DNA of 64,000 nucleotides from Acanthaster planci (taxonomy: Eukaryota > Echinodermata > Asteroidea > Valvatida > Acanthasteridae): contig NW_019091377.1 in the NCBI RefSeq assembly GCF_001949145.1, forward strand, positions 956,734 through 1,020,733, written 5' to 3'. This document shows positions 13,901-43,000 of the stretch, in pieces. The position numbers were made by a program, and so were the translations under genes. Below the pieces are notes generated by a model, which saw only the letters and a program-made list of their open reading frames with translations, did not search any database and was not told where the DNA came from. Positions within the stretch are counted from its first letter, which is position 1. Each line of letters begins with the position of its first letter.

Positions 13901-14139
13901 CCACGCCAGCCAAGTGAAAAAAAGTTTAGCAGAAATAACAATTTAGGCGCATAATTATTAGATTCTTGTCTTACTGCAGACCCAACATTGTTGCTAGTGC
14001 ACTGATGATGCTCATCGATCAAGATCGCCACGACGAGACACTGTACGTTCACGGAGAGCTGGGACCCATCTTCGCGGCCGACGACACGGACGAGTTCAGG
14101 CGGAAGTACCGCGCATCCACCGTGGTGAAAAACCTCTAA
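10923..14139 (+). CDS. HPGD-like: 15-hydroxyprostaglandin dehydrogenase-like SDR, probable pseudoenzyme
   Basis: Six exons: 10923-11021, 12229-12456, 13020-13101, 13353-13429, 13632-13783, 13980-14139. All are GT-AG and phases close: 798 nt, 265 aa, matching the 266 aa of human HPGD. The ATG lies in a strong context (GCCATGG). The Rossmann start is VALLTGSEGLLG in place of TGxxxGxG. ELVEKFGGERVMLYTCDITD and the following helix align with HPGD. The NNAG motif is replaced by CNCGSS. In the catalytic stretch, the Tyr of YxxxK is Ile (PIISACK), Lys is kept, and the Gln two residues before the conserved Pro is Leu. The Asp that selects NAD is also absent (FLGSE). The fold should be kept, but oxidation of 15-hydroxyprostaglandins is unlikely. 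A diverged SDR with another role is the alternative. Confidence 0.85.
12614..12905 (-). mobile_element. tRNA-derived SINE, copy A
   Basis: Read on the minus strand, the tRNA-like head lies near 12905, with an A-box-like TCAGGTTGGTGAAG and the B-box GGTTCGATTCC. A body of about 200 bp follows and ends in an AATAAATAATA tail near 12614. The same body and tail recur at 34372-34650 and partly at 31165-31310, which shows a family. It lies in intron 2 of the SDR gene. Confidence 0.8.
13795..13861. repeat. Tandem duplication with 36-bp period
   Basis: A 31-base string starting CTTCCACATCCCCTGGG occurs at 13795-13825 and again, identical, at 13831-13861. The repeat lies just inside intron 5 of the SDR gene, 11 bases after the donor. 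Perfect identity suggests a recent duplication. Confidence 0.85.
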
Positions 14140-16142
14140 GATGGCCCGTTCCGCTATAGGCTGCAAAATGCCGACTAAGATTTCATACACACAAGCACCA
14201 ATCGATGTTGGTCCAATTTCAGTCAGCACCCTTAGGTTTGGCTCCGCCACCCCCAATAAGAGCACCGCAAGGTTGCGTCAATCTTTTACATTGATCTAGA
14301 AATGGATTTTTAACCGGGTGAAAAGGGATGGGTGGGGAATTCCATCGCCATCTGCTCAAGGGAAAAGGACAATGCATGGTTCGAGAAAACCCTTGGGGGA
14401 GATAGGGTGCGCGCTTGAGATAGGGATTTTAGGAGCTGAAAGGCACAGGCCTTCTAGAAAAAGACGATTAAAATTTCAATGACAATCCAAATGCAATCAT
14501 CATACCCGTTTAGTATACAGCAAAGAGGGTCCAAAATGTCCAAATATTGTATGGCCTGCAAGGCTAGGCGAAACACCGCGTCAATTCGGGGAATAGATCT
14601 AGCCACCTGATGGGATGGCCGCTTCCGTATAATACACGCACTGTATACAGGGGCTCGTGGCCAAATAATCCGGGCAGCATGCATGGGTGACGTGAGTTCA
14701 CGCATAATGTCAGCTAAAGACAGTGGACGGGTTTTTGAGGGTTCAATCCACAGATTTGCAACCAGCATCACAAACATTCTGATGTTCATCGTTCTTTCTT
14801 TTAGTGAGAGTGATACAAGGGACTCGTTCCAAACCTCATAGTTTGCCCAAATCAGCATTAAGAGGCTTCCCTTCATTTTAATATTCACATCTTGATGAAA
14901 ATGGTGTGTTTTCTCCAAATTTAACTCGTTTCTATTCTTATTTTGACTGAAATCTCTTTGCAGACAATTAACTTGTAGGCAATGGTACAATGTACGCACG
15001 GTACTGTATGGTGATGTATGACTTCACGGAGTACGATTATTGTAAGCGTGGTAAACACTACTTTCATTTTTAAAGTTCGTCGGTGTTGTTTCTGAAATTG
15101 TGCTTCCTTTTTTGAGTTTCTTGACGGGAATAACTTGCGCTTGGAAGCACAGATAGTTTTTATAGTGATTACGTCTTCTCATTGGTTAGTTTAGATCTGT
15201 CAGTTCGCGGAATGAGAGATAGCTCTGTGTAGAATGTCATCATGAAATGATATATTCGGACAATCTTCACAATGAAGACGTCAATGTAAGATGCTGATAT
15301 TATTTAAAATGACTTGTATTTTTTCAGTGAGATTAAACTGCATTGTGAAGAAAATCGCAGTGCTGTATTAACCAACTGACGCTTAAATACTTAATTACAT
15401 GGTGGAATATCGTCTTGTCAATATTTGACCCCGATAAATTGAATAGCACACGACACATACGCAAAAACCAAGGTTAAATTTGGATATAAATCAAACGTCG
15501 ATCTTCTGTTTTGGCACTGAGGAATTCAACTAACTGTCGAAAGCCATATTAAAAATCACGGAAAGAAACATTACATAACATCCATATGAAAAGGGAGAGA
15601 TGTGCTTAATTTATCTCAGTGAATGAAAACTTCGAGGAAAACAGACAATCACCTTTTTGAGCTTAGTTGGGTCTAGTAAAACTCGAGAGACCAGAGACAT
15701 CAAGATCGAGACAACTACATCCGGCAAACGGCTTTAAGTTTTTGGTTAATAATTTTACAGGCGCAGATCTATAGAGTCGGCTTTGGGATTCACTCCCACT
15801 CTAAAACCCAAAATACGCGTACGTAATCAAACATTGGAATAACAACTATAATAAGAAAAAATAACACCCTATACTACGTGGATAAATAGGTCAGTGCATC
15901 AAAAACAATGTAATGGATTAAGCATGTGTCGTCTGTCCGCAACAATTAAAAATTAATAACAAAAATCGGAAGGGCGTGACTCCCTCAGTCCTTGGATAAA
16001 TTGCTGGATCTGTGCTTATTTTATGTAAAAAATTACAGCACAGGCCTTCCCTCCACCGAGTATCCCAATATTTTTAAACATCGAGTCCTCACAAAATGAA
16101 CAATTTTTAGCCTAGCCCTCTCTCTCTCTGAACAAAATCGTT
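14140..16142. other. Intergenic region downstream of the SDR gene
   Basis: It holds the SDR 3' UTR and AT-rich sequence. The longest open frame is on the minus strand (14999-14454, 181 codons). It has no recognisable domain, no signal peptide and low-complexity-free but unremarkable composition, so I do not call it a gene. Nothing else is recognised. Confidence 0.4.
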
Positions 16143-17103
16143 TTAAGGAATGCAGAGATACAGCAATGAAGAAGGAAAACAGTACAACTGCCTGGCGAGT
16201 TGGGCGTCATTCAAGTACCCGACCAACCTGGACACGGCCACGGGAGCAGCGCATTCGGGCGGCACGGTCAGGCCAGAGAAGTCGTTCTCCAGACACAGTG
16301 TCCAGGTCAAACCCCGAGAGATGTCCGCGGCTGAGCTGCTGATTTCGTTGCAGAAGACAAACAGCTCTGACGGATCATCTGCCCATACAAAATGCCAAAA
16401 ATGACAACACAAACAGAGCAAAAACAGCTTTCTCCTCCCCGTTATCTTATTATTGGATCGTCGATCACGTGCTATAAAACATTGGTCAAAACACACGGAA
16501 CCTGGCCAGATTACAGAAATGGAACGTTCCATTCCGCACGGTGGATCGCACGGTGTTTCATCCATCCCTCACTTGTATACACATTCATTACATTCATTAT
16601 TTGGATAATGAAAAGAAAATGTATCCCATAGTTTTGCACACCTTCAGTGTACTCTGGTCTGCGTAACTCAATTGGATCCAAAATTAGCATCCTCTCCACA
16701 CCTCCATGCTATCTACACACCTTATAAGCTGTCTCATCACTTGACCCTCTGCAGCCTCCCAACGACGGACAGAGCAAACTGTCCGAAACGTTGAGTACCA
16801 CCGGTTCTTTTCAGAACCCCACGTACTCAAAAAAGAGATATATCCATGGTGCTACCGCAAACCTATTAAGTTTACTTGATACCGCTACCATGAAAAGTTT
16901 CAAATCTCTTCTGATTCTGAAATTGAAACAGCTTGTAGAGTTAAAATGAAATATTTCCATCTTTCCTTCGATTGCATTTAGCTGTTCCTTGGCTTCCTCT
17001 AGCATTATAAAGATATGAATGATTTTTACTGAACTAAAACCTCCAAACTCAAGACCCCCCCCCAAAAAAATCGGTGAACATAATACATACCACGCGGCCA
17101 CAT
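16143..17103 (-). CDS. Candidate small two-exon gene divergent from MORN5
   Basis: A short first exon 17103-17091 (MWPR plus one base) ends in a consensus donor G|GTATGT. It joins in phase to an exon at 16378-16143 that follows a TATGGGCAG acceptor and runs to TAA. The join gives 249 nt, 82 aa. The second exon is clearly more GC-rich than its surroundings and encodes balanced sequence (begins DDPSELFVFCNEISSSAADI, with ECAAPVAVSRLVGYL later). I do not recognise the family, and further internal exons may be missed. The opposite strand is also open over 16150-16404, so strand is not certain. Head-to-head placement 147 bp from MORN5 supports a shared promoter. Confidence 0.4.
16760..16793 (+). 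repeat. Hairpin with a hammerhead-ribozyme-like core, possibly a Penelope-type remnant
   Basis: The hairpin CGGACAG / CTGTCCG (16766-16772 and 16779-16785) has a six-base loop and is followed directly by AAACGTTG. CAACGA precedes it. The layout (a CUGANGA-like word, stem II, then GAAA) resembles a decayed hammerhead ribozyme, as reported in Penelope-like elements. The first core word is CCAACGA rather than CTGANGA, so it would be inactive or unrelated. Confidence 0.3.
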
Positions 17104-17250
17104 GTCAGTCAGTCGCTAACTCGAATTGCAGCGCCCTCTATTATATAACTATCTTTTCAATCCTACGACGCATCTGGACCTAATACTGCCATACAAATAG
17201 TAGAATTAGAGAAATGATGTGCTATGACGTCATGACAACAGACAAACATC
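17104..17250. promoter_or_regulatory. Bidirectional promoter with CRE upstream of MORN5
   Basis: The 147 bp between the MORN5 ATG and the divergent candidate ATG contain a perfect CRE palindrome TGACGTCA at 17225-17232, 18 bp before the MORN5 ATG. No convincing RFX X-box was seen, although MORN5 is typically a ciliary/testis gene. No canonical TATA box is placed convincingly. Confidence 0.5.
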
Positions 17251-20641
<3,391 letters not shown>

Positions 20642-21767
20642 TATACATTTTTTTCTACCAGCTTTTATCTACCAATACATGAAACTTGAATTTTGAATGT
20701 TTCACATCACCTCTCAATAAAAAAACCATGATATGCTGTGAATCACTGACAGTAATCCGCCTTGAGCAGAAGCACCCCCTCATTGGTTGAAAAGAGCCAT
20801 GTTGGAAGGGAGTGTTCAATTTGTTGGTAGTGATGGTAATACTTCGTGAACCGGGAAGTTCGGTTCTGACCAAAGGAGCCTCCGTTGCCAAGAACATAGC
20901 ACCCTCCCTTGGTCCAGCTCGAGGATCATAATGAAGCTTGTTAGATTTTGTACATTTCTTGTATAAAAAATGTTGTAAATAAAAAGGCAAGTGCCTGTAG
21001 ACACAGTTTTTGTCTCAACTCTGTCTGGACTGTACCATTTGTGTGATGTGGTTATATCACAGACTAAGTACAACACTGAAACAAGACCTAAGGCTGAGAT
21101 TTCTTGACACTGCATACATGTATTGGTACATTTTATGTACCTTTAATGTAGAAATATTCATTTTAGGCCTAAAACTTTAAATTGGTTTTAGCAGTGCTAA
21201 TTAAACTATGAAGAAGAAAACTGCCCACTGGCATCACTGGGAGTTTGTTTAGAAATGATCCAGTCAAAATTTATTCCTGCATTCACTGCAAAGAAATTCT
21301 CACTGATGAAAATAAAATAATATCTGAGATCGCTGAGTATTCATTTACTTGATCTTGCACTGAAAGCAAATTGGACTTCTCAGAAGTACTTTTAAAAAAA
21401 GGCCAAAATCAGCAGTCTTATTAATTTCATTAAAATAAAGCTTACATTTTTGTTGCAAACATTTCATTACACATGACTAGGCCAATGCTTTCAGCCAGAC
21501 CAATTCCTCTGTGTTAAATGTATATATTAATTAAATTATCAAATTGGGGAAAATGAGTTCATCTTCATTTCATCTCACCACGCTTAAAATTAGAGAAGGA
21601 GGATGTCTTACCAGAATTTGTTGGGAAATTCACAAGCTGTGAAAACTTAATGGGGACAGGGCATCCTTTACCAGGTGCGCTGTTGTGGTGGAAGGAGGGG
21701 GATTTTGAACTTTCTTTAGTTCTGGTAATCTTAACTGTAAATTCTTCAGACTTTGGGGTTTGAGATG
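20642..21767. other. Convergent 3' region between MORN5 and SKIV2L
   Basis: This region contains the MORN5 3' UTR with AATAAA signals on the plus strand (20716-20721 and about 20979) and the SKIV2L 3' UTR on the minus strand. A minus-strand AATAAA signal (TTTATT at 21270-21275) lies about 490 bp after the SKIV2L stop. No further gene is seen. Confidence 0.5.
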
Positions 21768-35343
<13,576 letters not shown>

Positions 35344-35512
35344 GCTGTCAAAGTTTACGCTGGCTGCCGGTATTCTTGCATTTGTTGTATGTAGTGTGTT
35401 GTTGTTCCGCCGCCAAGTACCAGCGAGGGTAATTCCCCGTTCTTACGACAAATCCCCCCTTGAGGGCAGCATTGCTCTAAATTAGAATGGTGAAGAAAAC
35501 CAATGCCACTTT

Positions 35513-36640
35513 GTAAGTATGGTGTACTATTTACGACGAACATTTCTCTCTCTCTCTTGCCTCCTCCAGGCGACGCAACCAGACGACGCAACGGCACGAC
35601 GGCTCAGATTTTAAATCTTATAAATACCGGTATTTCCCCGTGGTCCATCCCAGTAATTTCTAAGTAGTACTCCCAATTCCTCAGACAACTTGTCTACAAT
35701 TGTATGACCGCAAGTTTGACCACGGGTTTAGGAAGTTACAACCGAGCCTGCTCTATAATACCCTCAGAATATTCCGTCGTAGTCTTCCTTCAGGTCAGTC
35801 TTCCTCGTTACCTTCATCAGCACCACACTTTCAATGATATTAGTCCATGTTTCTGAATAAAACATTATACCATGGAGGTAGGAATGATTATACAGACGCT
35901 ATTATCATTGTGGCCGTGTCTTTTTTTTTTTAACTCTGTTTGGCCACACACATGATGTATAATTTCTCATCTGATCCGCATCTTACATTAGGAAGCACGT
36001 TATAATGATTGATGTATTGTATCTTAGAATAGATTTAGAAATATTGTAGCGGACATAATATGAGAATCATGACACCTGCTTAAATTATTTATTTGTTTAC
36101 TAGTTTACGCCTTTTATTATCAGCTAACCAGTGAGAATTAATTCGTTTCCGGCTAATATAGTGAAAAGTTTTCGCACAGTTTACGAAAATACAAAAACCC
36201 TCACATTAGAGAAAGCATCTTTTTAATAATGAGAAAAAAAAACAACAACAGGGATTCTATGTAACAGAAAACAATATGAATTAGCAATGAAAATAAATAA
36301 AGGGCCTAGCTTGAAGACGATTTATTGCTGAAGCGGCGGACGACTTGGCTTGTCTTGACTTGGCAAGTAGCTGTAGGGTTTGCAGTGGAAACGCTTGCAG
36401 TAAAAAAATCGCGTCACGTCGTGCGTCGCGTCGTGCGTCGCGTCGTGCTTCAGGAGACGTAATAGGCGACGCGATGCACGACTAGACGTACGACGCGACG
36501 CACGACGGTACGACGCGATGGGCGACGGCACGACGCGACGCAAACGTTATGGCAAGAAGTCGAGTCGTGTAGTTGCGTCGCCTGGATGGAGGCTAAAGAG
36601 AGAGAGAAATGTTTGTCGTAAAAAGTACACCATATGTAAG
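35513..36640. repeat. Inverted-repeat element, arms about 67 bp, 1.1 kb apart
   Basis: The arm at 35513-35579 has its reverse complement at 36572-36640 with few mismatches. Both arms contain the GCGTCGCCTGGA, AGAGAGAGAGAAATG and AGTACACCATA words. Similarity ends near the GTAAG/CTTAC outer edges, as expected for terminal inverted repeats of a DNA transposon. The interior is AT-rich and encodes no recognisable transposase. Confidence 0.65.
36408..36545. repeat. CG-rich CGTCG/CGACG palindromic array
   Basis: Repeated GTCGTGCGTCGC words run on the left half and their complement GCGACGCACGAC on the right half, centred near 36480. It can form a large hairpin and is very CpG-dense compared with the surrounding AT-rich DNA. 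Confidence 0.75.
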
Positions 36641-37031
36641 TATTTAACAACACATGATTGTCCTTCATGCAAGGAATTGTTCTTGAGGGCGCTGTTCAAG
36701 TGCATTGATAAGATCTCGCGCGGCGCACACGAAGTTTGACGCAGTCACACGTGTGCAAACATTGAAGAACAGAGAGACTTCTGTTCAGCTGAGTTAGTTT
36801 CACTGTTTTAAATGACGCCTAATTGTTGCTGACAGTAACGCAAAATTATAACTTAAAAGAGGCTGTGGAGTTTGTCAAACGTGTTGACAAAAGTTAGATA
36901 GCCTACCAGTAATTTTCTCAGTGTATTTCCAAGGATGGCTGCTCTTGATTAGTGGGAATGTTCGTGGACCGGACGACCTAGTCTGTAGTGGACCCTAGAT
37001 TTAGATCTCATGTTAGTTCAAGTGTAGACAA

Positions 37032-40000
37032 ATGGCTGCGCTTGGTGCCGTTACTCTACTTGTTAGGATTGTGATTATGAATTTGATGCTGATCGCTGAA
37101 AGTAGAGGCAATGACGCTTCCAGACCTCAGAGCAAAGGTGGCGAGATCTGTCAACTAAGTCAGAATGAAGATGGACGTGCAGAACCAGAAGGTACCATTC
37201 ACTCCATTTTTTGATAAGAACATTTACTCACATTGGGTTTCATGTTAATTTCTCTTGTTAACATCTGAAGTACTGTTGAAGAATTTTCATGTACATTTTA
37301 ATTTTGGGGTCACCTTTGAGATGGTTGTATTTGGGTGATTTTAATACTCCATTTTATAAGCTAAAGAAGATCCCAAAGATTTAATGTGTGGTTATGATAA
37401 AATGAACCAACCTTCCTAACTGCAGATATCCACCTGCAATATTCCTCAGGATACATGCACTCATTACTTAAGATTTTTCCCGAATATCACAAAATAATGA
37501 TCACTCACTTTTAAAACACTGATTTTGGAAAGAGTTCCATGCACAAACCTATTGGACTTGCCTGCAATAAAATTAAGTGTTTTTTAAGAATATGCTTCGG
37601 AATTTTCTGACGTTTCACTTGTTAGGACATTTCATCACTTTCTTATGGCTGTTACAACATTTTCAGGGAAAATTAGTGATGCCCATATATGGAACTCTTA
37701 CACTGATTTTCCATGGTATCTTGTTTTGATCCTTTCAGTCAAGGTGATTGCTGCTTCCTACATGTTTCTTTTCTCTAACTTAGCAATCTGTTTACAGTTC
37801 CTCATGAATGTCTCGGTTTCAGGTCGGCAGGCCACCTGTAGGCCTGCACCAGGCAGCACACATGACTCTACCCAGACTGCATCCCTTCAGCCCCTTTTAC
37901 CCCCTCTGCAGGATCGGCCCATGCAGCTGGTCCGACCAGACCCCTCCCACAAGAAGATGGAAATTGTCGAAGAAAGCATCCAGGTGATGGCACACCCTTC
38001 CTCAAACTGGAGACCCAAAGTACCACAGTACTTGCTGAAGAAAATTACCCACTTTTCTCACTCTTAGCTGGCAACATTGTCCAAAATTATTACCACTCAA
38101 AGACAAGGTCCTCAGTCAAGTTTCAAGTCTCAGTTTAATTATTAAGGTGGACTTTTTTATTCAAGTATTTGCACGTGAGAGTAAAGCCAAGTGATTTTAA
38201 TTTAAAGCATGAAATCCAACTTAAGCTCATTCAACCTTTCACAGAGATGACCTGTTCAGGTAACTCATAGAAACTGAAGAACCAGATTTTTCATTTGATG
38301 CAGTTTATGTCATGTACCGCTGTGTTCTCTGTCTTCCTAAACCTTACATTTTAACACTCTCAGACGCAATCTAAGTTAATGGCCGCAATTTTCTGACAAG
38401 GATCTCCTCTCAAAATTTCTCACGTGCAGGGTAAAAACACCAAAGAAATTGAACTTTTCTCATACAAATTCTAATTGATTTTTAGTCATTGCTGCGTCTG
38501 AGCAATCCCGTCGCCGTTGTGGCTGTCGTCGGCAAGTACCACTCCGGCAAGTCTTTCCTGCTGAACCAGCTGATGGGGAAGCAAGGGAACTTTGGCTTCA
38601 CCGTGGGGCCCAGCCTCCGGCCGCAGACCATGGGGATATGGATGTGGGGCATGGTGGGTGGCCGGACTGGGACGCACACCTTCCCTGGAGAGGAAAATCA
38701 AAGTTCGGCTTGATCATTTTTTATATTTGCCTTCAATAGCCTCTGCAGTTTGGGGTGCGATACCACATTTTTCACCTGTATACTACTTGTTTGTTTTTAT
38801 AGCATCTCTGAGACCGACATATTCTTTTGTTTTGAGGGGGGAATCTGAGTTAAGTCACATAGGAGGTTGTTTTTGTTGTTTTAATAGCTTTTTCTTCTGA
38901 CAGACTTGTATTCAAGTCATGAAACATCGCGTCCAAGTCCGAGTCACATCTTTTGAGTCTGAGTCACTAGTCATCCGGTTGAGTCTGAGTCACGAGTTAT
39001 ACAAGCCTGCCTTCTGTTGCACTTAGGGCCCTGTAATCCAGTTTTTGTATCAGAGAGTAAAAGTTCAGACAGGTAGTCACTACACAGGCACCTGTCCAAC
39101 AATCTGTTATCTAACATTTCCAGATGTGTTTTTCTCTCTGTTTCAGCCAACCACAATGACTCTTTCCTCCGGAATAGATGTGTCCGTGATCTTTCTAGAC
39201 ACTGAAGGTAAATCCAGCTACCAGCCAGGCTGAAAATCACAGGGAATATATACTTTCATGTTATACATGAGTAATTGATTGGAGAAATTTGGGGCAAGCT
39301 TTTACAGTCTGGAGAAGTTTAGGAACACTGTTTCAAATGCACATAAATGATTGTTCATGGAAAAAAGTAATGTATAAACTTAGGCAATTTAGAGATTAGA
39401 TGGAAAACTGAAGGTCGATTTATGCTTAGCATTATTTCCCATTCATGTGCAGAACTTGTAATAAAAGCATTTTGCATGGTCTTAAAAGTCAGTTTGATAA
39501 TTACTCCCTCAGGTTTTGCTGCTAACAATGTTTCTGAGACATACGATGCCAAGGTTTTTGCCGTGGCTGCCCTGCTCAGCTCTTTCCTCATCTACAACTC
39601 GGTCAAGGTCATCGACCAAGCCGACCTGGACTATCTGGAGTTGCTGTCAAGAAGAACTCAGGTGTGAACCATTAGAGAGTGATGCGGTCTAGAACCTTGT
39701 TTCACGATGTACGCAGAAAACCTGTAAGAAATCAGAAGTTCAGACTACTGGCTGTTTTTTTTTCAATTCTGCTATTAAAGGTTTGTTGACTGATCACGAA
39801 TGTATATAAAAAAACCTGGACTTGCAACGCCTTTGTATGAAATAGAAGCCAACCAGCGGCCATTTTACCGAGCTGAATACAAATGCGCGGGTTGGCTCCC
39901 CTCTATTGATGCCAGGGAGAACAAAGGCGGGCACTGCCTGGCAAGCTTTGTATTCGGCTCCGTAAAATGGCCGCGAGTGGGTTCAATGATCTCTCTAAGC

Positions 40001-43000
40001 TGATTATAGGGCATTGCGAGTCCAGATTCTTTTATATACGTCCGTGTAACTTATGTCAGGAAACCAGTGTCTGGAAAGTTTGATGTTGTGCATTGCACCA
40101 TTGCATCAACTGTTTTCGGAAAAAAGTGCTCATTTCTGGACAATCTATTGTGAGTTATTGACGGTCGTAATGAGAAAATACTTTGCTTGATTGGACCAAA
40201 ACTTAGTAGATGCACAGGGCATGGTATCTCCAGATGCATACCTAATTTTGCTGCGATCAGTCTTGATGGGGTTCAGGTCTAAATGCCGACAGGACTATAA
40301 GGGCTTGAGGCTGTTACACGTAGCCCAACCCGACCCAGCCCAGCCCAACCCAAACCTGAGGGGCCAATTTCATAGAGCTGCTTAAGCACAAAATTTGCTT
40401 GAGTGTGAAAAACCTTGCTCAAAAAAAAACAAAGGTTACCAGCTCAAACTTGATGTGATTGTCATGCTGACCAAAAGACAGCTAAATACGATCCCAAATC
40501 AATATACATCACACAGATTTTGGCTGGTTACCTGATTTATCAAACAAGGTTTTCTCGTGCCAAATATTGGGCTTAAGCAGCTCTATGGAATCAGCCCCAG
40601 CCCAACCCAACCCAAACTAGCCCAGCCCTGCCAAACCTAACCCAACCTGACCCAGCCCAACCCAACCTGACCCAACCCAAACTAGCCCAGCCCTGCCAAA
40701 CCTAACCCGACCCAGCCCAAACCAGCCCAAGCCAACCCAACCCAAACTAGCCCGGCCAGCCCTAACTAATCCAACCCAACCTGACCCAGCCCAATCCATT
40801 CCTAACCAACCCAACCTTGGCACTTTTTTAGAGTTGAGTCTTTAACCCTAACACTCCTCAGTCCTCCAACAGGTGAAGGATTGAGGAGTGTTAGGGTTAA
40901 TAGCATTGGGTTATGAGTGTTACCAATTATGCACGACTACCACATTGCCATCTATTCTCTCTAGCTGTTTGCCTTGAGGTCCCAGCTTTCCAGAGCCAAG
41001 TGGGCCCAGGATTTCAACCACGATCTGCTGAGCTTCCCGCCTCTCCTCTGGGTAAACTCTCGTAGCTTCATTTAACATTCTGGCCAGATGTCTGCCAACT
41101 CGCTGCACTGTGGAAATTTGCTATGTTGACATGTGCTGTTGACCGATTTGCATATCTGTCTACACTGACGTGCTCCATTTTTCAATTCCTTAGGAAAATA
41201 AATCACTAATCCGGGCAGAAACCATTGCTGAGGTTGCTTCATGCTCACGTACATATACACCTCCAACTTAACACACCCTTATGCATTTTTTTGCAAGTTG
41301 TAAACAATCTTTTGGTCAACGAGGCATTTTGCTTGCTCAAGTGACATGCTTTTGAGATGATTCCATTGCAGTAACATCTGATTCTGGTTGCCGAATACCA
41401 GAGACAGTCACGCATTGTGTTACCACGTCTCCCGTCGTAGGTTGTGCAGGATTTTGTCCAGGTCACCGGCAACGATGAGCCCACGCCGTTAGAGTGGCTG
41501 ACCGAGATGATGAAATCCTCAGCCTGGGAGAGCGAGAACCACCGCGTCAGCCTCCTGGACATCTTCCAAGATGTGGACTGCCACACCTTGTTCTTCCCCG
41601 CCACCAAGAAAGAGATCCTGCAAGATCTGTCTCTGGTGAGGAACTGAGTAAAGCCCTATCCGCAACGGGCCTCCAGAACTACGGCTATGCTTGTTTTCAG
41701 CCGGTTCTGATGTGTTTGCAACTAGCAAAGACCTAGCCCTAGCCATAGACACAAGGTTTTATGAGCAGACAAGAAAATATCTGTGTAAAAGTACACCCCT
41801 AGGGTTCCTTTCCAACTTGAATGTTTCGAGCACGGCAAAGTTGGCGCACCAAATTTAATCCCCACTTATTGTAATTTAAAATTGATTCTGGCCCTCAAAA
41901 TTGATCTAAAATTACGTGTTGCAAATAAAAACCTATGACATTTGTAAGCATTCAAATATATGGACATTTATCTTGCCTCTGTTCTATAAATTTACAGAGT
42001 AAAGGCTGAAAAATTATGGTAAAATTTTGATAAAATAAGTATGGCTTGTTTTTAGTTGGTCATACCGTTTCATATTGCTGCTAATTTCCTTGTAATTTGA
42101 TATGTATAATGCATTGTTTTCTTTTGAAACACTTCCCCATCAGGCAAGAGAAGAGGACCTCACAGCAGAATATAAAGTTGAGAGGAACCGGCTCATAAAC
42201 ATCCTGAGACAAGGAATCATCCCCAAAGAGAAAAATGGTATGGCCCAATCAGTTGTAATGGAAGAGTCCCACAGAGATTAAGCCAATCAGGACCTGACCT
42301 GTAGTCATTGTGTGTCATACAGTTGCATTTTGGGATGATAAAAATCTGCAAGTTCTAACCAACTGATTTTGCTCAAGTTCTTTGAGATTGACTAGAATTT
42401 TGTAAGCATTAAAGTAATTTGCTGAGGTGCCAGAGAATTATTTATCTGTAAGAATTCTGAAATCTTTCCAGCACCAATTGATAAGTAGATTGTCAATGAA
42501 TTCTGTTGAACTTAATTTACTAATTAAATAGTAAACTATGATTTTTAATTTTCTTGTAAATTTTAGCTAACAGAAAAAAAATGTTGGCATCTGACCAAGA
42601 TTTGCATATACACATTATGTGAAGTGACTTAAACTGATTAAAATTATCATGATTCAGGTCGACCAATCACAGGAGCTGAATTAGCATCACTGATTGAAGT
42701 TTTGGTGACAGCAGCCAATGAGGGATCATTATCTCAGGTACTCTCCAAACACAATGTGTCTTCACCCAAGATATTCACGGAAATTGCTTATGGGCGGCAT
42801 ACAGCAGGAATTTTTTTGGTCACGTCTGTTGAACACATAACTTTTCTGCTCGACGTCTGTACTCAAAAGCGCCATGCTTCACTGAAAAATATTTGTTTCT
42901 TTGCCCAAGATTCCAAGTCGCTGGTCGGCCTTCATCCAGAGCATGGAGCAGTCGGCCGTCCAGGACTGCCTGAAGTTTTACGACACAGAAATGGTGGTGC

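Larger units (their letters stand above)
35344..37031. promoter_or_regulatory. Head-to-head intergenic region SKIV2L / GBP-like
   Basis: The 1.69 kb between the divergent start codons hold both upstream regions. Most of it is occupied by a 1.1-kb inverted-repeat structure whose left arm starts about 170 bp before the SKIV2L ATG. No other coding region is supported. Confidence 0.5.

Noticed and set aside
14454-14999. 181-codon open frame on the minus strand downstream of the SDR gene
   Set aside because: No domain, no splice context, and the starting codon and composition are unremarkable. It is probably chance in non-coding DNA.
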